Positions 26,301 through 40,962 are shown, counted from the stretch's first letter. The stretch is 64,000 nt of DNA from Dromaius novaehollandiae (GCF_036370855.1 NC_088101.1:39292544-39356543); one strand, 5' to 3'. Made by a program: numbers and translations. The notes: generated from the letters alone by a model not told the origin.

Positions 26301-29300
26301 CACCCTGGTATAATCCTGCTTCTCTCTTGGGTCCAGCCCCAAAAGCAAGTAATCCTGAACCACTAATTAGGTCCAGTGACAATTCCAGCCTCATCACTAC
26401 GCTGAAGCTGTCTACTTCCACATCCCTTATTAAATGCCACCACTGTGACTTCTCACTGTCTGAACAAGCAGGGATGTAGTTAAGAAGCAGCTAAAATCCA
26501 GCTGTTCAGCTAATTAAAACAGCTCTTGATAATCAGCACAGGGAAATCCTTTCAAGGAATGACTCTCCAGCTATTTCTTCAGCCACTTATTACATATTAA
26601 TATGCTTGTCACTGTCATACTTGGGGATCCTATTCCAGAGAGTGAACCTTTGGTTTTAAGGCAGATCATAGTCCAAGTAGATCATGCTAACAGATGATAA
26701 CATTTCACAGAGCAGTTCCTGCAGCAAACTAGAAGTCATCAAGTTGTAATAGCTTTCACACTTAATGCTGTCAAACTTGAAACTTGAAGCTGAAACAGCC
26801 AAAGTTTCTCTGTGAACTTACAAGTCACTTAGTTCATGTGTATCCTGAATTAACTCTTTCCTGATCTAGAACTACGGACACCCTGGAAAGAATCCCTCTT
26901 TTCACTTAGCATTTTCTTTCAGAGAACAATCTGAGCTGAACTACACCTTGCACCCAAGGATGACTCTATAAACTTGCCCATCCCAGAAAGGCAACTCCTC
27001 AGAGCGTGGCTCGAGTTATTCCCATTCTTCACTGAGCATCTGTTGATTGCAGCTCCCAGTAAAATGTGCACTAGAAGAACGGAGGTCTCTGCTTACTCAA
27101 GAGTTTGGCCCTTCTGTAACAGCTAAGAAGATGCTCCTCTATGCTATCTATCAACATATTTATACTCACTGTTGTGATACCCCTGAGAACACGTCTTGTA
27201 GAAGAAAACTACGAAATATTATTGCAATGCTTTAGAGACAATTTAACCTTGGTAGTAAATATTTCTAACAGTAGAAAGCACCTATAATTTTAAGCTTAAA
27301 GTCACTACAACATAGCAGTAATGCAGTACAGTAAACAAATAAAAATATAATTGAATTGCTTTGGTGAGAGTGACAGGATATTTGGGCCCAGCACCATATT
27401 CAAAGGGAAGAACCAACTCTTTAGGATTAGAGAACTTAGTAACAAACTGTGCAGCTCTTCTTCCACATGGAAATCCTTTACCATTAAAGTCTACATAGTT
27501 GCAGCATTTGCAAATGGAGTAGGATGACAGTGCACTACTTCTACAGTTAAACAATACAAAATGAAGTTTGCTCCTGAAGAATGGTTCTTTGGTTCAATTA
27601 TTTGCAGTAGCTTTTTAGTCAGAAAATCAAAGCCCTCTATAGCCACTGACAGGACATTCTGCTTGCCACGTACATCTCTGTACACCAAAGTCCTATCTGG
27701 TGGCTGAATGAGATCCAGAGTCTTTGTAATTAACATCACAGATGAATAAAACCTTTTCTGAATCATAAAGGATGAACAGAACAAAGACATAAAGAAAACC
27801 TGTAGATCTGGATCCACATGACTCAAGATATCTTAACAGGCCTTTAACTATTATTAAGTATGGATATTAGGTTTTCTTCAAATAGTCTGTGTACTTAACA
27901 GAACATATAACTATAAATTATAGTCTTGTGGCTATCTTTACACCTAAACTTTTGTAAAGAGAGAAAGCTGTATGTGAATGCCCTCATCCGACTAGAAGCA
28001 TTAATAATGATTACTGAAAAAGCAGATAACACTCTGCCTCACAACAGTGGATATCTTCAGCTCCTGTTCAAACCAGTTACCACCAGAATATGAGAGAGGA
28101 GACTGGAGCGGGAAATCACTCAAAAGATGGGTGTATTCCTGCTAGCTTTTGAAAATACAGAGGCTGAGAAATTTAGGAATAAAAACACGGAGCTTGCTTT
28201 CAAAGGAGAACGAGCAGGGACTAAAGGACGCTGACCGCAAGAGTCAGAACCACAGAACGCAGGGGATGCCCAAGCTGGAGGGGTGAAAGCCCAAGGAGAA
28301 TGCTTCGATGTAGTACTGAAACTGAGGTAGCAACTTATAGGTGTTTCTTGTTTTGCCTAGATCCGTGCATTTCCTGTGCAAAAATATCTCTGTGATGTAT
28401 GGGTCAATTTGCCTCAACTATCACGTGTTCTTCACAGAGGGAACTAGTGGGACATATGAGGAAGCAGCTCCAGGGGGGTCTTGAGGAGTCTTAAGGCCTT
28501 CAGCAGATGGATAACCGAGCCTCATTTCCATGGGAGAGTACCAAACAGCTTCTACACTCAGCATTTAAGACGGTATCTGGATCCTGCCTAGTCAAACAGA
28601 GATTAATAGCACACAGTTCCAGTTCTGAATATAAGAAACAACAGCTTGAGGAGCATCTAAAATGTAAAGTTCAACCGCAACTACAGAAATGGGATTATGA
28701 AGGAGCATCCCATGCTGGCATAATTTCAGTTGTCAGCTGAGCACTTTTGATAATTTTATAGCACATCAGCAAATGCTGAGCACTTACAAATTCCATCCCG
28801 TTGGATTTTCAGGCTCCTTTAACCTAATTCAACTTCTTTATAGACTATCTGAGTCATATAAGCAGTGTGAAATTTGCTGGAGTTTAAGCTTTAACCGATT
28901 GAGGAAACAAAAGGAATTTGCTCGTTGCTTTAATTGTAGGCATATGCTGACAGTAAAGACATTTGTTGTGAAGGGGCAGGCATTCCATAAAACAGATAGG
29001 TTAATACGTATGCATCAAATACAGCGAACTCTAAATCACCACTTTTCTTAACTCACCACTTAAAAAAAAATTAAATAAAAATTACTACAGTGTAAATGTA
29101 GACCAAAAGCTAAAAACTTTGTACAAGAATATTACAAGCACATCCATATAGAGAGACATACTGACTTCAAACTGGCCACTTATATCCCTAAAGCAAATAA
29201 TAATATTAATTAACGAGCAGCAGAAACGCTCATTTTCAAGCCTCCCATGTTAAAGCCTCACAAAAGTCAAACTATCTTTGTGCGTGATCACATCTTGTTC

Positions 29301-30064
29301 CAATGTACTGCTGACTCACTCAGTTACACCCTACGACACATCAGCAATGTGAACTTTTAACAGCGGGCGGCCCTTGCAGAGCACAGAGGTTGTACGTGCA
29401 AGTCTCCTAGCCGCACCCTCCACCAGACCTGTCCTTCCAGAAAGCACCCTCTCGGCACCTCTGTCAGGGAAGCGACGTGTTCGCCCATACACTCCTCATC
29501 CCTTTTTTTCTAAAAAACCCGAAACGCTTCCTTTTCTCCTACGCCACAGATACTGACAGAGTCTTCGGTTACAAAATGCAGAAAATGATTCCTCAGAAGT
29601 TTACACTGGGTAATCAAAGACACATTCGGACCTCTGCAGGTCTGCAGCGCTCACACCCGGGCTTCAACACAGTCCTGAGAACTGCAGTGCTTATCGGTCA
29701 TTCACAGAGACTCAGCGACTGAGATCATGGTCAACCACTACCAAAAAGATGTGCATTAAAGATTATTTTTCAAAGTAATAATGGTCTTGCAATCAGGACT
29801 GTATAAAGATACAGGCAAGTTATGGTTTATAGATAAAGGTAACAGTAGTATCTTTATCAGCCCAAGCTGGGAAAAACCACTCAAGTTTTTAGATATTCAA
29901 ACTCTTCTCCAAGTGTAAAACAGAAGCATCAACCATCAAAGCCAAACAGACTTTTAAAAACACACTTAAATCTACAAAACCTGCATCTATCCAAAACACA
30001 CTGCCGTACCCCAGTGGGCAAGCAACACCACTGAATTTGCCCTAAGAGCACTCGAAATACCTAC

Positions 30065-30105
30065 CTCCACAACCAAAAGGCGGCCTTAACCAAGCGAGGA
30101 CACTT
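30065..30105 (-). other. Candidate 41-nt cassette exon
   Basis: On the minus strand, a very good acceptor (TCTGTTTCACTGCAG) and donor (TGGAG|GTAGGT) bound 41 nt. It is open when entered in phase 0 (KCPRLVKAAFWLW) or phase 2 (SVLAWLRPPFGCG), and stopped in phase 1. Together with the 40-nt candidate it adds 81 nt, which keeps the SH3D19 frame. No transcript evidence is available. Confidence 0.25.
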
Positions 30106-33100
30106 CTGCAGTGAAACAGATTTCATATTCGAGCGAGCCACCATACAAACACACTGCAAGAAGAAAAGAACCTCCTCCACCCTCAATCATACATCCCGGC
30201 TGCCTTACTACATCAGGGACCTCGAATTACATGCCGACTGAGTAAACAGTGCAGCCTCTATTGGATGATTATACCTTGGAAGAAATAATCACTATCATCA
30301 CGTTTCCCCACTCAACTAAATTGAGCTGCAGCAGCAAACACCTTGTGGAACAGATCGAACCAGACCTTTCCGGGGCAGCAGCTGTAAGAAACACCTTGCC
30401 AAGACATCTCTCAGCCACAGAAATCAACGCCCCTCCCTAGCCTATAAGAATCACCAAAATACACAGCTCTTTCACATGCTCAGCCATGCACTTCATTCAG
30501 CGCACCAAATGCCAGCACGTAAACTCGGCAGAGGAAATTAAAAGCCACCAGGTCTGAGAATCAGCTTACCCAGGCAACTGAAAGGCCACAAACACCAGCT
30601 ACCAGCGGGGTAACCCTCCTCCCGTAACAACCACTTCATCTCCGACATTTGAGTAATAATCCTTGATGCTAAATCTTTACAAAGGCCTAAAAAATAAAAT
30701 TATCTCCAATGCATGTTAAAGACTCTGGATTCAAATGAGACACTCGTCCAATAAACGTGGTAATTTCTCTAACGTCTACTCTCAGCAACGCTCTTAACTC
30801 CATAGGCAGTAAAATGTTCCTGTCCTTTTTCTCATGCCAGCCAACCTTATCTCCCCCTCCCCTTGGCAACATCCCTCTGGGCCTCCAATAGTAATAGTGA
30901 CCTTTTCTTTAAGACTGCCTAATTGATCAACACAGTCTAGTTAAATCCAGAACAACCGCATTTTAACTTTCTCAAGAAACAGCAAAGCTACAGGGAATGA
31001 ATCCTATGGTACAGGAACGTAGAAAGTATTATATAAAACTAGCAGATGCCAAGTCTAAAGCGATTCTTCTGCATGCAACACATGGTTAAGCTGTGGCATT
31101 CCTTGCTGCAGAATATTGTGGATGTTAAAAGCTTACAGGGGATCAAAAGTAATCCATAGAGGGCTATTAAATATAAAGCATCACCTCTCTCAGGAGGCCC
31201 CTGAGCCACAGAAGTCTGGATGCTGAGAAAATGCATGGATACTACCCAATATATATGTTCTGTTCGTATGTTGTTCCTTAGGCCTCTACTTTGCACATAA
31301 ACAAAGACAAAATAAAAATATTCGATTAGATGGACTTTTTTTCTGCTCCAAAATGGCCCTTTTTACACCCTTGGTTATCTCTCAGCCTGGAGGAAGGCTG
31401 CCTGTCTGCAAGTTTGTCCATTTTTTCCAGTTACTTCAGTTCTAATAAAAAGATGAAATTTGACTTGTTTACTCTTTAAAGACATTTGAAAAATCTCATT
31501 TCTTTTAAAAATGCAGATATAGTCTTGTCAATTTATATTCAACTCCCTCCACAAATGTAAATGGTTTTTTTTTCCACATCACTGTCTAGGTAGATCTGTA
31601 TTACACTCAGCAAAATACCTGTTTTTAACAGCTGCAGCAAAGCAGTTATGTCACTAATTCAAACACTGTAACAGACATCATTTAAAAAGCTCACAAAAGA
31701 CAGTATGGGAACAGTAATTAAGGAAATACAGAGAACTTTGTCATCAATTCAGATCTGTCCTACATAAATAAAAATTAAATGCTGTCGCTAACAGAAGGCA
31801 CTGGAAGTTTGTTCACACTGGTCAAAGCTCATTTAACAGAGGCCATTTCCTTACTGGCAGTCTGAGAAGGAAGACGACGGACTGAGCAGTAATGCAAATA
31901 ATCTTCCGTCCCCTACATCAGGTAGGGTGTGGTGGGAGAACCTGTATTGTGTCTGTCCTTAATGCACTTGTCCCACAAGACTGTACTCTTCCTTCCTAGC
32001 TGTCCAACCTGTGCCTGCCAGAAGCACTACATTCATTCAGCTATTCATGGACTTACTATTTTAGAAGACCCAATGGAAACAAGGTGATAAGATGACACAG
32101 TGGTCTCAAAAGCAGGTCCCCAAAAGAAACTCTGGTCTGGGGAGAGGAGGGAAGCTTCCTGAACTGGTCCAAACATAAAATATTATCAGAATTGTTTGTA
32201 TTAGGATTGCATTAAGGCTAAATGTTGATGTGTTAGGGGATGGGGAAGTAGGACTCCACACTCTATGGAATAAAAAAATTGTAACAGTAAAAACAAAGCT
32301 ATTTCCTTCCACCAAGCATTTACTCCAAGCAAAACATTGCTTAATATGATACGAGATCACTCATGCACTTCTTTTGCTGGAACCTGAAGTTACGCTGTGT
32401 ATCAAAAAAGAGATTCAACAACAACAACAAAAGTATTTGTGGTTGGAACATTTGAATTAGATTTGGATTTTTAAGGATCACGATCTTCTCTTTAATTAAA
32501 GTTTTCTCACAAAAAATAAAATAAAAATAAAAAAGAGAGAGATCTGTTCTCAGGGTTCCTAGGCGAAAAACCCATACTTAGCAAACTTAGCAAATTCTTG
32601 GTTGCTTTAGCATATGCTTACAAAGAAGACAGCGGCAGTTTCACTAGCATCGCTGAACAATGTAGTTTCAAAGTTACTTTCATTCTGTCTATGGGAAGGA
32701 GAAAATATAGGCTGGTTATATCCGAAGTATGCAATTTTTCAGTGGTTGTTTTCCAAAAATAACTGGAGAATGTGAAAGTTACCTTCTCTGATTAATGGCA
32801 TACAACGCTCCAGCACAAAATAAACAACCGCGAAAAGGACATGGTTGCCAGAAAAGCATTCAATGAGCGATGAGATACTGTACCAGATAATACACCTACC
32901 CTGTGTCTTCCCTCGTCATCCCCTCCCGACCCAATCTGTTTTGCTGTGCTTCGCAATGACGGATTGCTCAGCTGGTCGGGGGACTCTGCGGTCCCCTAGG
33001 CAGGGAATTAGTCTTTACTCTGTGAAACGCTACCAAATAGTACTGCATAACCTGTGTAAACTAATAGCAGCAGGAATAAAAAGGAACTTACTAGCCTACA

Positions 33101-35319
33101 GCTTAGCCTGTCCCCATCTTTTATTTATACTACATTTCATTAGCAAAAAAAAAGAAAAGTCTTTAAGCATTGTCATTCGCTCCAACATTGGGCCATTCAG
33201 CAAATATCTGCTCTTAGCATGGTTAATAGATTTTTAGCTTTAGCTTTGTTTTCTTTTGTTCATTTCAGAGTTTATGTAGTACTTTGTGATCTTCCCCAGG
33301 TTTCAAAAGACAAAAAAAATTGTAAAGCTCTTCTAAACAATCCCAAGAAACAAATTAAAGCAACAACTAAAAATAACAGTAATGGAGCAAGGCAGATAGT
33401 CAGAACAGATCTCATTTCCAGGCTGTTAATTTTACAAAGTAAAGGGAAACTATTGTTAAAGTAGAAAATAGACATTGTTAAAGCAGAAAATAGACAACAC
33501 ACTAGTTAGAGCTTCATGCTCCTGCCTCTGTATATGCTAATAGCAGGTATAGTACAAACTCTGCAGTTTGTTTTCTCTCTTCATTGAGAGCTAAAAATAC
33601 AGTGCAGAAGCACCACCACTGTCATCTGAAAAAAAAAAAAACAGTTTTGTTCAATTACTGTACTGTATATTTTAGGAAAATAATTCTGTCAAAGTTACTG
33701 TAGTATCTGGTTAGAAACAAGACAGCATTTTCCCAAAAAAATGATTTTTGGGAAAAGTTTAATATTTGGAATTTACCATTCATAATTACATTTGCAAACA
33801 TTAAATCTTACTTTTATAAAAAGTCCTGTGCATCACTGAATATCAGAAGTCGCATATGTAATGGTTATGCTCTCTCAAGTTTCTTAGTATCTAGGTAAAA
33901 GAACATTAAAAGAAAAAGAAATGTATCTGGCAAAGTACTTATGTTTTTGCTTAAAAAGTTATGAAATCATGACATCCATTAGAATTATAACTAACCTTAA
34001 AAAATGATGAGAATTCTCTTGTGATTTGAAGAAGGACCAGTCTTCAAATAGTCAGTTGTCTAACTATATTTTTATCTTCCAGGATTCTGACTCTTTCCTG
34101 GACTTCTGCAGTGACTCTACAGCCATTCAAACTTCTGTCCATCCATATTGACCCAACTGCATGTTACAGAAGGCAAGTACTTTCAAGGCAGTCTAACCTA
34201 AATTCTCTCAGGCCTCAGAAGACTGGGAATGCCCACTGTACCCAGATCAGATGACAAATCTCTTGAAACAGGGCTGGCAAGAACAAGACACAACTATGTA
34301 TAAGACCTTACCTATGTGGATACTGTCCACACTTAGGGTCCTGCACTCTTATTTCAGTCCTCTGTATCAAGGGATCTGTCTGTGACCACAAAGCCTCCTA
34401 GGGAAGAGGCAACACTACTTTTTGCACCAAAGAATCTTAGTTCCCTTCCTGAAACCACATAAACTGAAGCAGTTGGAATCAGATGCAAAAGCAGTTCATC
34501 CTTGTCTACACTAAGGCCTTCCCCTAGGTTAGCAAAGCCTGTGGTTTGCCACAGATGGACTAAACCAGGATAAAGCCCTTGGGTAAATGTGACCTAAATT
34601 CAAACAGCAGCAATACTTACGCTGAGCATAATAGCACAATACCTCTGAAAAGAGAAATCTGGTAGCAAAATCAGGACTGCAACCTGTCTCACAAATGACA
34701 GGATCAGAGCCTAACAGACAGCTGTACAATCAATACGGCAAGCAACAGATAGAAATATAACAACAAGGAAAAGACTACCCAGGTGACAAGCCTCGCTAGG
34801 AATATTTCTTCCCCATGACATAGTCTGAATGCAACTGTAACAGGCTTTGAAAGAGTATTTGATCAATCACTCACACATTCAACCTGCCAAAATCAGATGC
34901 TACTTAAGGTAACCGATAACCAATACTAGAATGCTCTGCAGAGGACAAAGAATAACATACCATAAAATAGCAAAGTAACTAAGCAGTACACAAAGAGAGA
35001 CTAAAAAGGAAAAAGTAACAATCTCTTCCCTATTGTGCACATCGGAGTAAGAGGCCGTGGAAACCAACACAATTTAACTGCAAACCGCACTCTCCCACTC
35101 AAATTCCAGAGATGAAGGAAAACACAGATACTAACCTGAGTTTAAACAGAAACCTACACAAATCCTTACGGAAATAAACCAAAACTCAAGTATCAGCTTT
35201 AGCACTTTTAAAATATCAGCATGAGAATGTTTCAGAAAGACCCCGAGCTACGTCCTCTTCTGAGCTGGCAGTTCACAACTCCCCGGTCTGCCGTCTCGGT
35301 CCTGAAACTCTCCCATGGA

Positions 35320-35338
35320 CTTCACTTCACTTCACTTC
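35320..35338. repeat. (CTTCA)n pentanucleotide repeat
   Basis: Three perfect CTTCA units plus a partial one. Confidence 0.9.
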
Positions 35339-36944
35339 CTCCTCCAGCCACGAGCATTACTGTTTTTTTTGAGAGCACTACAAACACCTCTGGAAAGGAT
35401 TCTCTTCCAGCTCTCTTTTCCACCCACTGGATGAACTTCATGTGCTATTTATCATAGAAGTGTCTTTGGAAAGAAAGAATAATAAAGAAGCTGAATTATA
35501 CCCATGCCTGATTGATTAGGCCCATCACAGTACTTAGAGAACTCCAGGTCTCCTCACAGCTTCCAGCAACCTCAGATCTTGTTTGTTTTTTGCAGGGTTG
35601 AAAAACAAAGCCATCTGGTTGTTTTGAAAAGAATTATTGCTGTTTTATAGGGGAAAAGTGAAACCTTCCCCAACTGACTTTTGAAAGGAATGTCCAGCCA
35701 TCAGAGTATCTGCAACGTGTAATTGTGTGCTTTCTGAAACCACCCTTTCTAGAGCTAAGGTCTCTCACAGTTGTTTATGCCCCAGATAATTCCCCTAATT
35801 GACAAGCAGAGCACCCTTGTGCTTCAGCGGTCCTCAGTGCCTTCTACTGGATTCTCCTCAGACAAGTGGTGAGACAGTGAAAACTTGCTCGTGTACACAG
35901 GACCCCCAAAGGAAAACTGCAGTGCTTTCAATGAAGAGGAGAGTGAACCCTTTCTTCCTTACTCCTTCAACAACCATCTCATTCTCAGCATTATTTTCCA
36001 TTATAAATCAGCATTTGTGCTTTCCACCTCATTCACTTATTCACCTTTGTTATGCCTTGCATCCTTCTCACGAGGTCCACGTCTCTTTCAAGCACCCAGC
36101 TCCACCAGCACCTCAGGGAGAAGCACATCTCTCGTGACTCCTACTGCTGCCTGGCTGCAGGCTCCCATGTGCCCTCTCTTCCTGAACTATCCTCTGCCTC
36201 AGATGATGCCTGAACATACAAAAAGGCGCTGGTGAGCAGCCCAGACAATGGAAGTAGTTGTACAGGGCACCAAAGCAGCCAGTCCTTCAAAATTCCCTCC
36301 CCAGAAACCAGGAACACAGTGTTTTCACTAAAACAAATCCTCTTCTGTGTTTAGAAATAAGGAATCTGGAACACTGGCTAGGATGCTCCCTTTGCAGTAA
36401 CTCTTTACCACTATCTGCAAGGTGAATAGACAAAAATCCCCAACACCACAGTGAAAAATCAGTGGTATTAAAAACAAACACACATAGCAACAGGCTCCAG
36501 GCACACGCAAGCTCCCTAATTGCCAACGCTTAAGTTGAACTGATCTGCCATTAATTCCTCGGCTTTGTCGGGGGGTTTTCTCCTTCTTTAGAAATGAGTA
36601 CAAACCGAACATGGAAAATTAATGTTGCAAAGAATATATTAAACATAGTGATTTATTGTGGCAAGGAAGCTGCCAAAGAAACAGGCTGCACAAAATTGCT
36701 CCAGCTTATTGTGCGCTAAGGAGGCATAGCTCTGACATTCGTTGCACGTGCTGTTTACCAGAAGCCCAAGATAAACAAAAGGACAACGCGTGAGCAGATT
36801 CTAGTCTCAATTACACCAGTTTACATCCACATTTAAGCAGTAGGATTACATTGTATTCTCAGTGACTGAACCCAAAATTCAGCTCTGAAAACACAAAAAT
36901 TAGATTTGAGCCATCGAGATCCTACTTTTTAGATACTAACAACA

Positions 36945-37085
36945 AGGTCATGGCACCGAGCCTCTACTTCCAACTCTGCCATTGATCTATTGGGCGACTT
37001 GGAAGAAATCACTCTGCCTCCCTCTGCTGAACCTGCTTCATCTGTAAAATGAAGACAGCTATTTTATTCCCTTGGAGATCAGCCT
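36945..37085 (+). mobile_element. MIR-like CORE-SINE
   Basis: An AACTCTGCCATTGATCTATT block, a GGGCGACTTGGAAGAAATCA block and the diagnostic CATCTGTAAAATGAAGACAG follow the order of the MIR consensus (tctgccac / gtgacctTGGgcaagtcac / cctcatctgtaaaatgggga). It is heavily diverged, as expected for an element of amniote age. No tRNA-like head is clear. Confidence 0.7.
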
Positions 37086-38084
37086 TCTGATCCAACCAAG
37101 CACATGAGCACTGATACGAGTCCAAAGGAGGGAACGAGATCGCTCCTTCTGGAGAGGCACAGGCTTAGCTCAGCTCAAGGCAGTTGTGAAACTGCACCCT
37201 GAGGGTTTGGGAAGGAAACTAAATTTCTGGAAAGATATTTTTTAATTAAATCAATTTCTGATGACCTACTTGGAGCGTACAAAAGCAGGATCTTTCTCTT
37301 TTCCACACCCTAAACGTACACTTAGACAAAGACTAATCTGCTACAATCTAGTCTTAAAAATCCTAAGGGCTAAACATAAGCAATAAGAATGCAAAAGTAA
37401 AACAAAGGTCATCCCCCAACATGCATTCTTTCTCCTAAATGCAACACTGCATCATATTCAAGGCTTTCATGCTCGCTTTTTGTCACACATGCATTGCTTC
37501 TCCTTCCTCTTCACAGGGATCAGCAAGATCTCAAACTTTGGATCCGTAAAGCAACCTGTAACATGGGATGGAAGGGGAAAAGTCTGAAATATTCCTTTAG
37601 ATGGAACAGCTGCATCGACAAGGTAATGCAGACACTGCCAGCAGATAATACAGGGCTTTTTAGTGACAGGAACGGAAAACTAAGTATCAGGATGCTTGAG
37701 AGAATGAAATTGGTCTCTCAGGATGTAAGTAGCCTAGTGTTTGAACCAAAAAATTTGCTTTTGACTGGTTCTTTCATCACCGTCTCCTACATTTGGAAAT
37801 TGAGTCAGTATGGGACAGACAAGCAGCCGATAAGCGGGCTGAAAATTAACTGGATCACTGGGCCCAAAGGGCAGGACTAGCTATCAGCAGGTATCTGGCA
37901 GCCAGTAACAAGGAGACACCATTCTGAATCTGAATCAACTGCACACACGAGTAAGGCAAACTGCAGACTGGGCAACACCAGAAGCAGCACAGCCAGCTTA
38001 TCAGGGGGATTTATTATTCCCCTTTACTTTGCCCTGTGAGGCTACACCTGCATCCCCCAGTCTGAGATGGATGTTGAGAAGACA

Positions 38085-38512
38085 TGGATGTCCACCAGAC
38101 AGTCATCAAGATGGTCAGAGCACATGACCTGTAAGGAGAGGTTGAAGGGGCTGGGCTTCTTTGGGTGGCAAAGGGCAATCTAATTGCCAGGAGACAGAGG
38201 AGACAGAGGCAAACTCTTCTTCACAGCAGCATACAGCAAAACAAGGGGCAACAGCCACAAACTGCAGCTGGGGAGGTTCAGCTTGGACACGAGGAAAAAT
38301 TTCTTCACTAGGAGTAAGTATACCGCAGCACTGGCACAGGTCACCCAGAGACGCTGTGGGATCTCTCTCTCTGGGAGGTTTTCAAGACTTGGCTAGACAG
38401 GGACAACGCTGGCTTGATCTACTGTTAGCAGTCTTCCCACTATGAGCAAGAAGTTGGACTAGATGACCTCCAGTGGTCCCTTCTGACTAACATTTCTGTG
38501 ATTCTGTGATTT
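38085..38512 (+). mobile_element. CR1 LINE 3' end (avian type)
   Basis: The sequence follows the CR1 3' region: GGAGAGGTTGAAGGGGCTGG, then a GAGGAAAAATTTCTTCAC segment, GAGACGCTGTGGGATCT, GGACTAGATGACCTCCAG, and a terminal TCTGTGATTCTGTGA tandem tail typical of avian CR1. It is 5'-truncated, as CR1 copies usually are, and has no coding capacity left. Orientation is plus, antisense to SH3D19. The left boundary is approximate. Confidence 0.9.
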
Positions 38513-39833
38513 CTCAGTATAGAAGAAGCAGTAGCACCAGAAGTCTCTCTACACTGTCCATCTGCCTAACACACAGCAAAGAATCAGATGTCTTCGGGTT
38601 ACAAGAGTAACTCTCACCCTTTCCAATGCCCGATTCCAACACAATAACCTGGATTTTAATTTACCTAGAATAAACACTATCTGTTATGTGGTGGAGAAAA
38701 TTAGCTGCAAAGTTATTCCTGATGAGAAAATAACTCAAGTTGTTAGATGCGAAAATGCTAACAGCAACTTGTGGAAGGTTTCAAACAAGAACCCCTAGCT
38801 TCCAGGCTTAGGAGCTAGCACAGATCTGTGGGGAAAAGAAAGGACTCTTGTATTCCACCTTCAGATGGGCAAAGCTGGAATTATCAACTGACTGGCTACC
38901 ATACAGAATATCCTCATACTGGCTGTTTTCTTCAGACCTCAAGAGCATATCAATTTAACTGGAAAGTGAGCAGAGTTCCACTGCATTGTCAGGCCTGTCC
39001 CTTAAGACTGCCTCCGTGCTCTGTTAAAGCAGTAAGATCTTAATTAACAGGCGAGGCTTCAGAGATGCTCTAGGAAAACACACTCTTAAGATACTGCCAG
39101 AGCATTACTGTAATATTTACTAAACACAATTTTACCAAACCAGCATCATATAACAGAGGAAACAAAAATGTAGAGAAGCTTTCACTACTGAGACTCTGCT
39201 ACACAAAACACTAAAAACAAAGTAAGATACAAAATACCGTTCTTAGAAATCACAGCTTGACTTATCAGAAGCTCTGATAGGCTACTCACTAAAAGAATTC
39301 GTAGCCCCTTTGATCAGCTTCAAGTGCTTCTTTATAAAGGAACAGGAGAAAGGTTGTGTCTGTTGGTATTGTCATCTTGATTTATTTTAAATAAAAAACG
39401 AGGCCAAATTTTGTACCAATCAAATGCAGACAACTAGCCATAAAAGAACTTTAGTACATCACAAAAAAAACAGCAGGTAGGCTATGTGCCAATAATGTCT
39501 AAAATCCATTCTGGGAATGAACCTATTATTTTCCTCCCTCTCCCATTCTTGAGGTCAAATTTGCACAGTAAATTACCTGATTTAAAAATCAAGATCTCTT
39601 ACTTGACTTCATGTCCCAATAAACTGTTCCAAAGTTTTTCTACCCTCATCCTCTCGCCTCCAAGGCCAAAGCCTTTTTAACAAGTTATGGAATTTGGCCA
39701 AACAGATCCTTCTTGGGACAACTTATTTAAATGTCTACCTCTGACTCACCAAATCCAATAAAACTGAAAACAACATACCTAAAATGAGTTATATCACATT
39801 ACAAAACTATGTTTCAAGATTTTGTAATCCATT

Positions 39834-39852
39834 AAAAAAAAAAAAAAAAAAA
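39834..39852. repeat. Poly(A) tract, 19 nt
   Basis: An A homopolymer with no recognisable retroelement next to it. Confidence 0.95.
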
Positions 39853-40944
39853 CAGTGAAATTAATCCCATTCCTTTTACCAGTTTTCCTCATATTCAGGA
39901 ATTAACTGCAAATACGCAGATGCCTCAAATCTTCTGTTTTATTACTATCATATAATTTTCAGTTTGAAAAGGTTTAGAGGCCTCACACTAAACAGTATAC
40001 TTCTTTTGACCTAACTCTGACCTGGGTTATAACAGTGCATGATCTGAATCTAATAGTGAAAACCCTGACAGTAAAATCAAGACATAATGGTAACTATAGA
40101 TCACTGTTGCCAGTACAGAGACATCTTTAATAACGCCTGAAATTTAACAATTGAAGTACCATTAATATCAGGTCATGAAATCAAATGTCCCTAGATAACA
40201 ATTTAACATAGCAATAGGTATTATTTGGATTCAGGGAATGTCTGATTTGATCTTACCAACGTGCTAATATTTATTAAAAATCAATGAAGAGTGGTTCATG
40301 AAAAAAAGGTACTTATAGGCCCTGTTCTGCTACTCCTCACTCCTCACTGTATCTAAACTCTCCTTCATGGCAGATGGCTGCTAATTGCATAAGAGAGGCA
40401 AAAGGTAGCGTATCAAAGGCACATTTTGTAAGCAGTATCTGGTATCTATTTCTCTCTTTGAAAACCACTACCTATGGTCTTTGATTCATTCATGCTGCAA
40501 ATTTCTTTCCAATAGCATGCTAGATCCCAGTATCATCCCCAGAATACTTTCCCTTCCTTCAGTACTTCTCCCATACTAAACATTTGATAGGCTAGTAATA
40601 AAACCAGAATATTTGTCAGAGTCCTTGATATCACTTTAAATAAATTTCATCCTGCATAATATAAATGGCATCATCCTATGATAAAAGAAATGTTAAGACA
40701 GTTTATACACCTTTATCTAAAACAGTTTCTTATCTACTAGTCATTGCAAATGCGTCGTGTTCGAGCTAAGTTTTCAAATTGTTCCTGCTTCAGTGTTTGT
40801 ATGAGCTTTTCATCCCTCATACTGTAAACACTCAAGCACAAGCTGAAATAGAAATACACAGACACAGCAACATAAGAGCGCAGTGATGGAGAGGACAAAC
40901 TTCAGCCCTCTGCAATCACAAGAAATATTGTCATACTTTACTTG

Positions 40945-40962
40945 TTTTTTTTTTTTTTTTTT
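40945..40962. repeat. Poly(T) tract, 18 nt
   Basis: A T homopolymer; on the minus strand this is an A run. Confidence 0.95.

Noticed and set aside
34621..34644. 24-nt microexon candidate on the minus strand (TTTCTCTTTTCAG ... AGC|GTAAGT)
   Set aside because: Phase-neutral with a good acceptor, but the donor has C at -1. Pairs this close recur by chance elsewhere in the intron, so it is not supportable alone.
37494..37880. Plus-strand open frame of 128 codons just before a CR1 copy
   Set aside because: It does not resemble CR1 reverse transcriptase or any known gene and lies outside the recognisable CR1 sequence. Probably chance.
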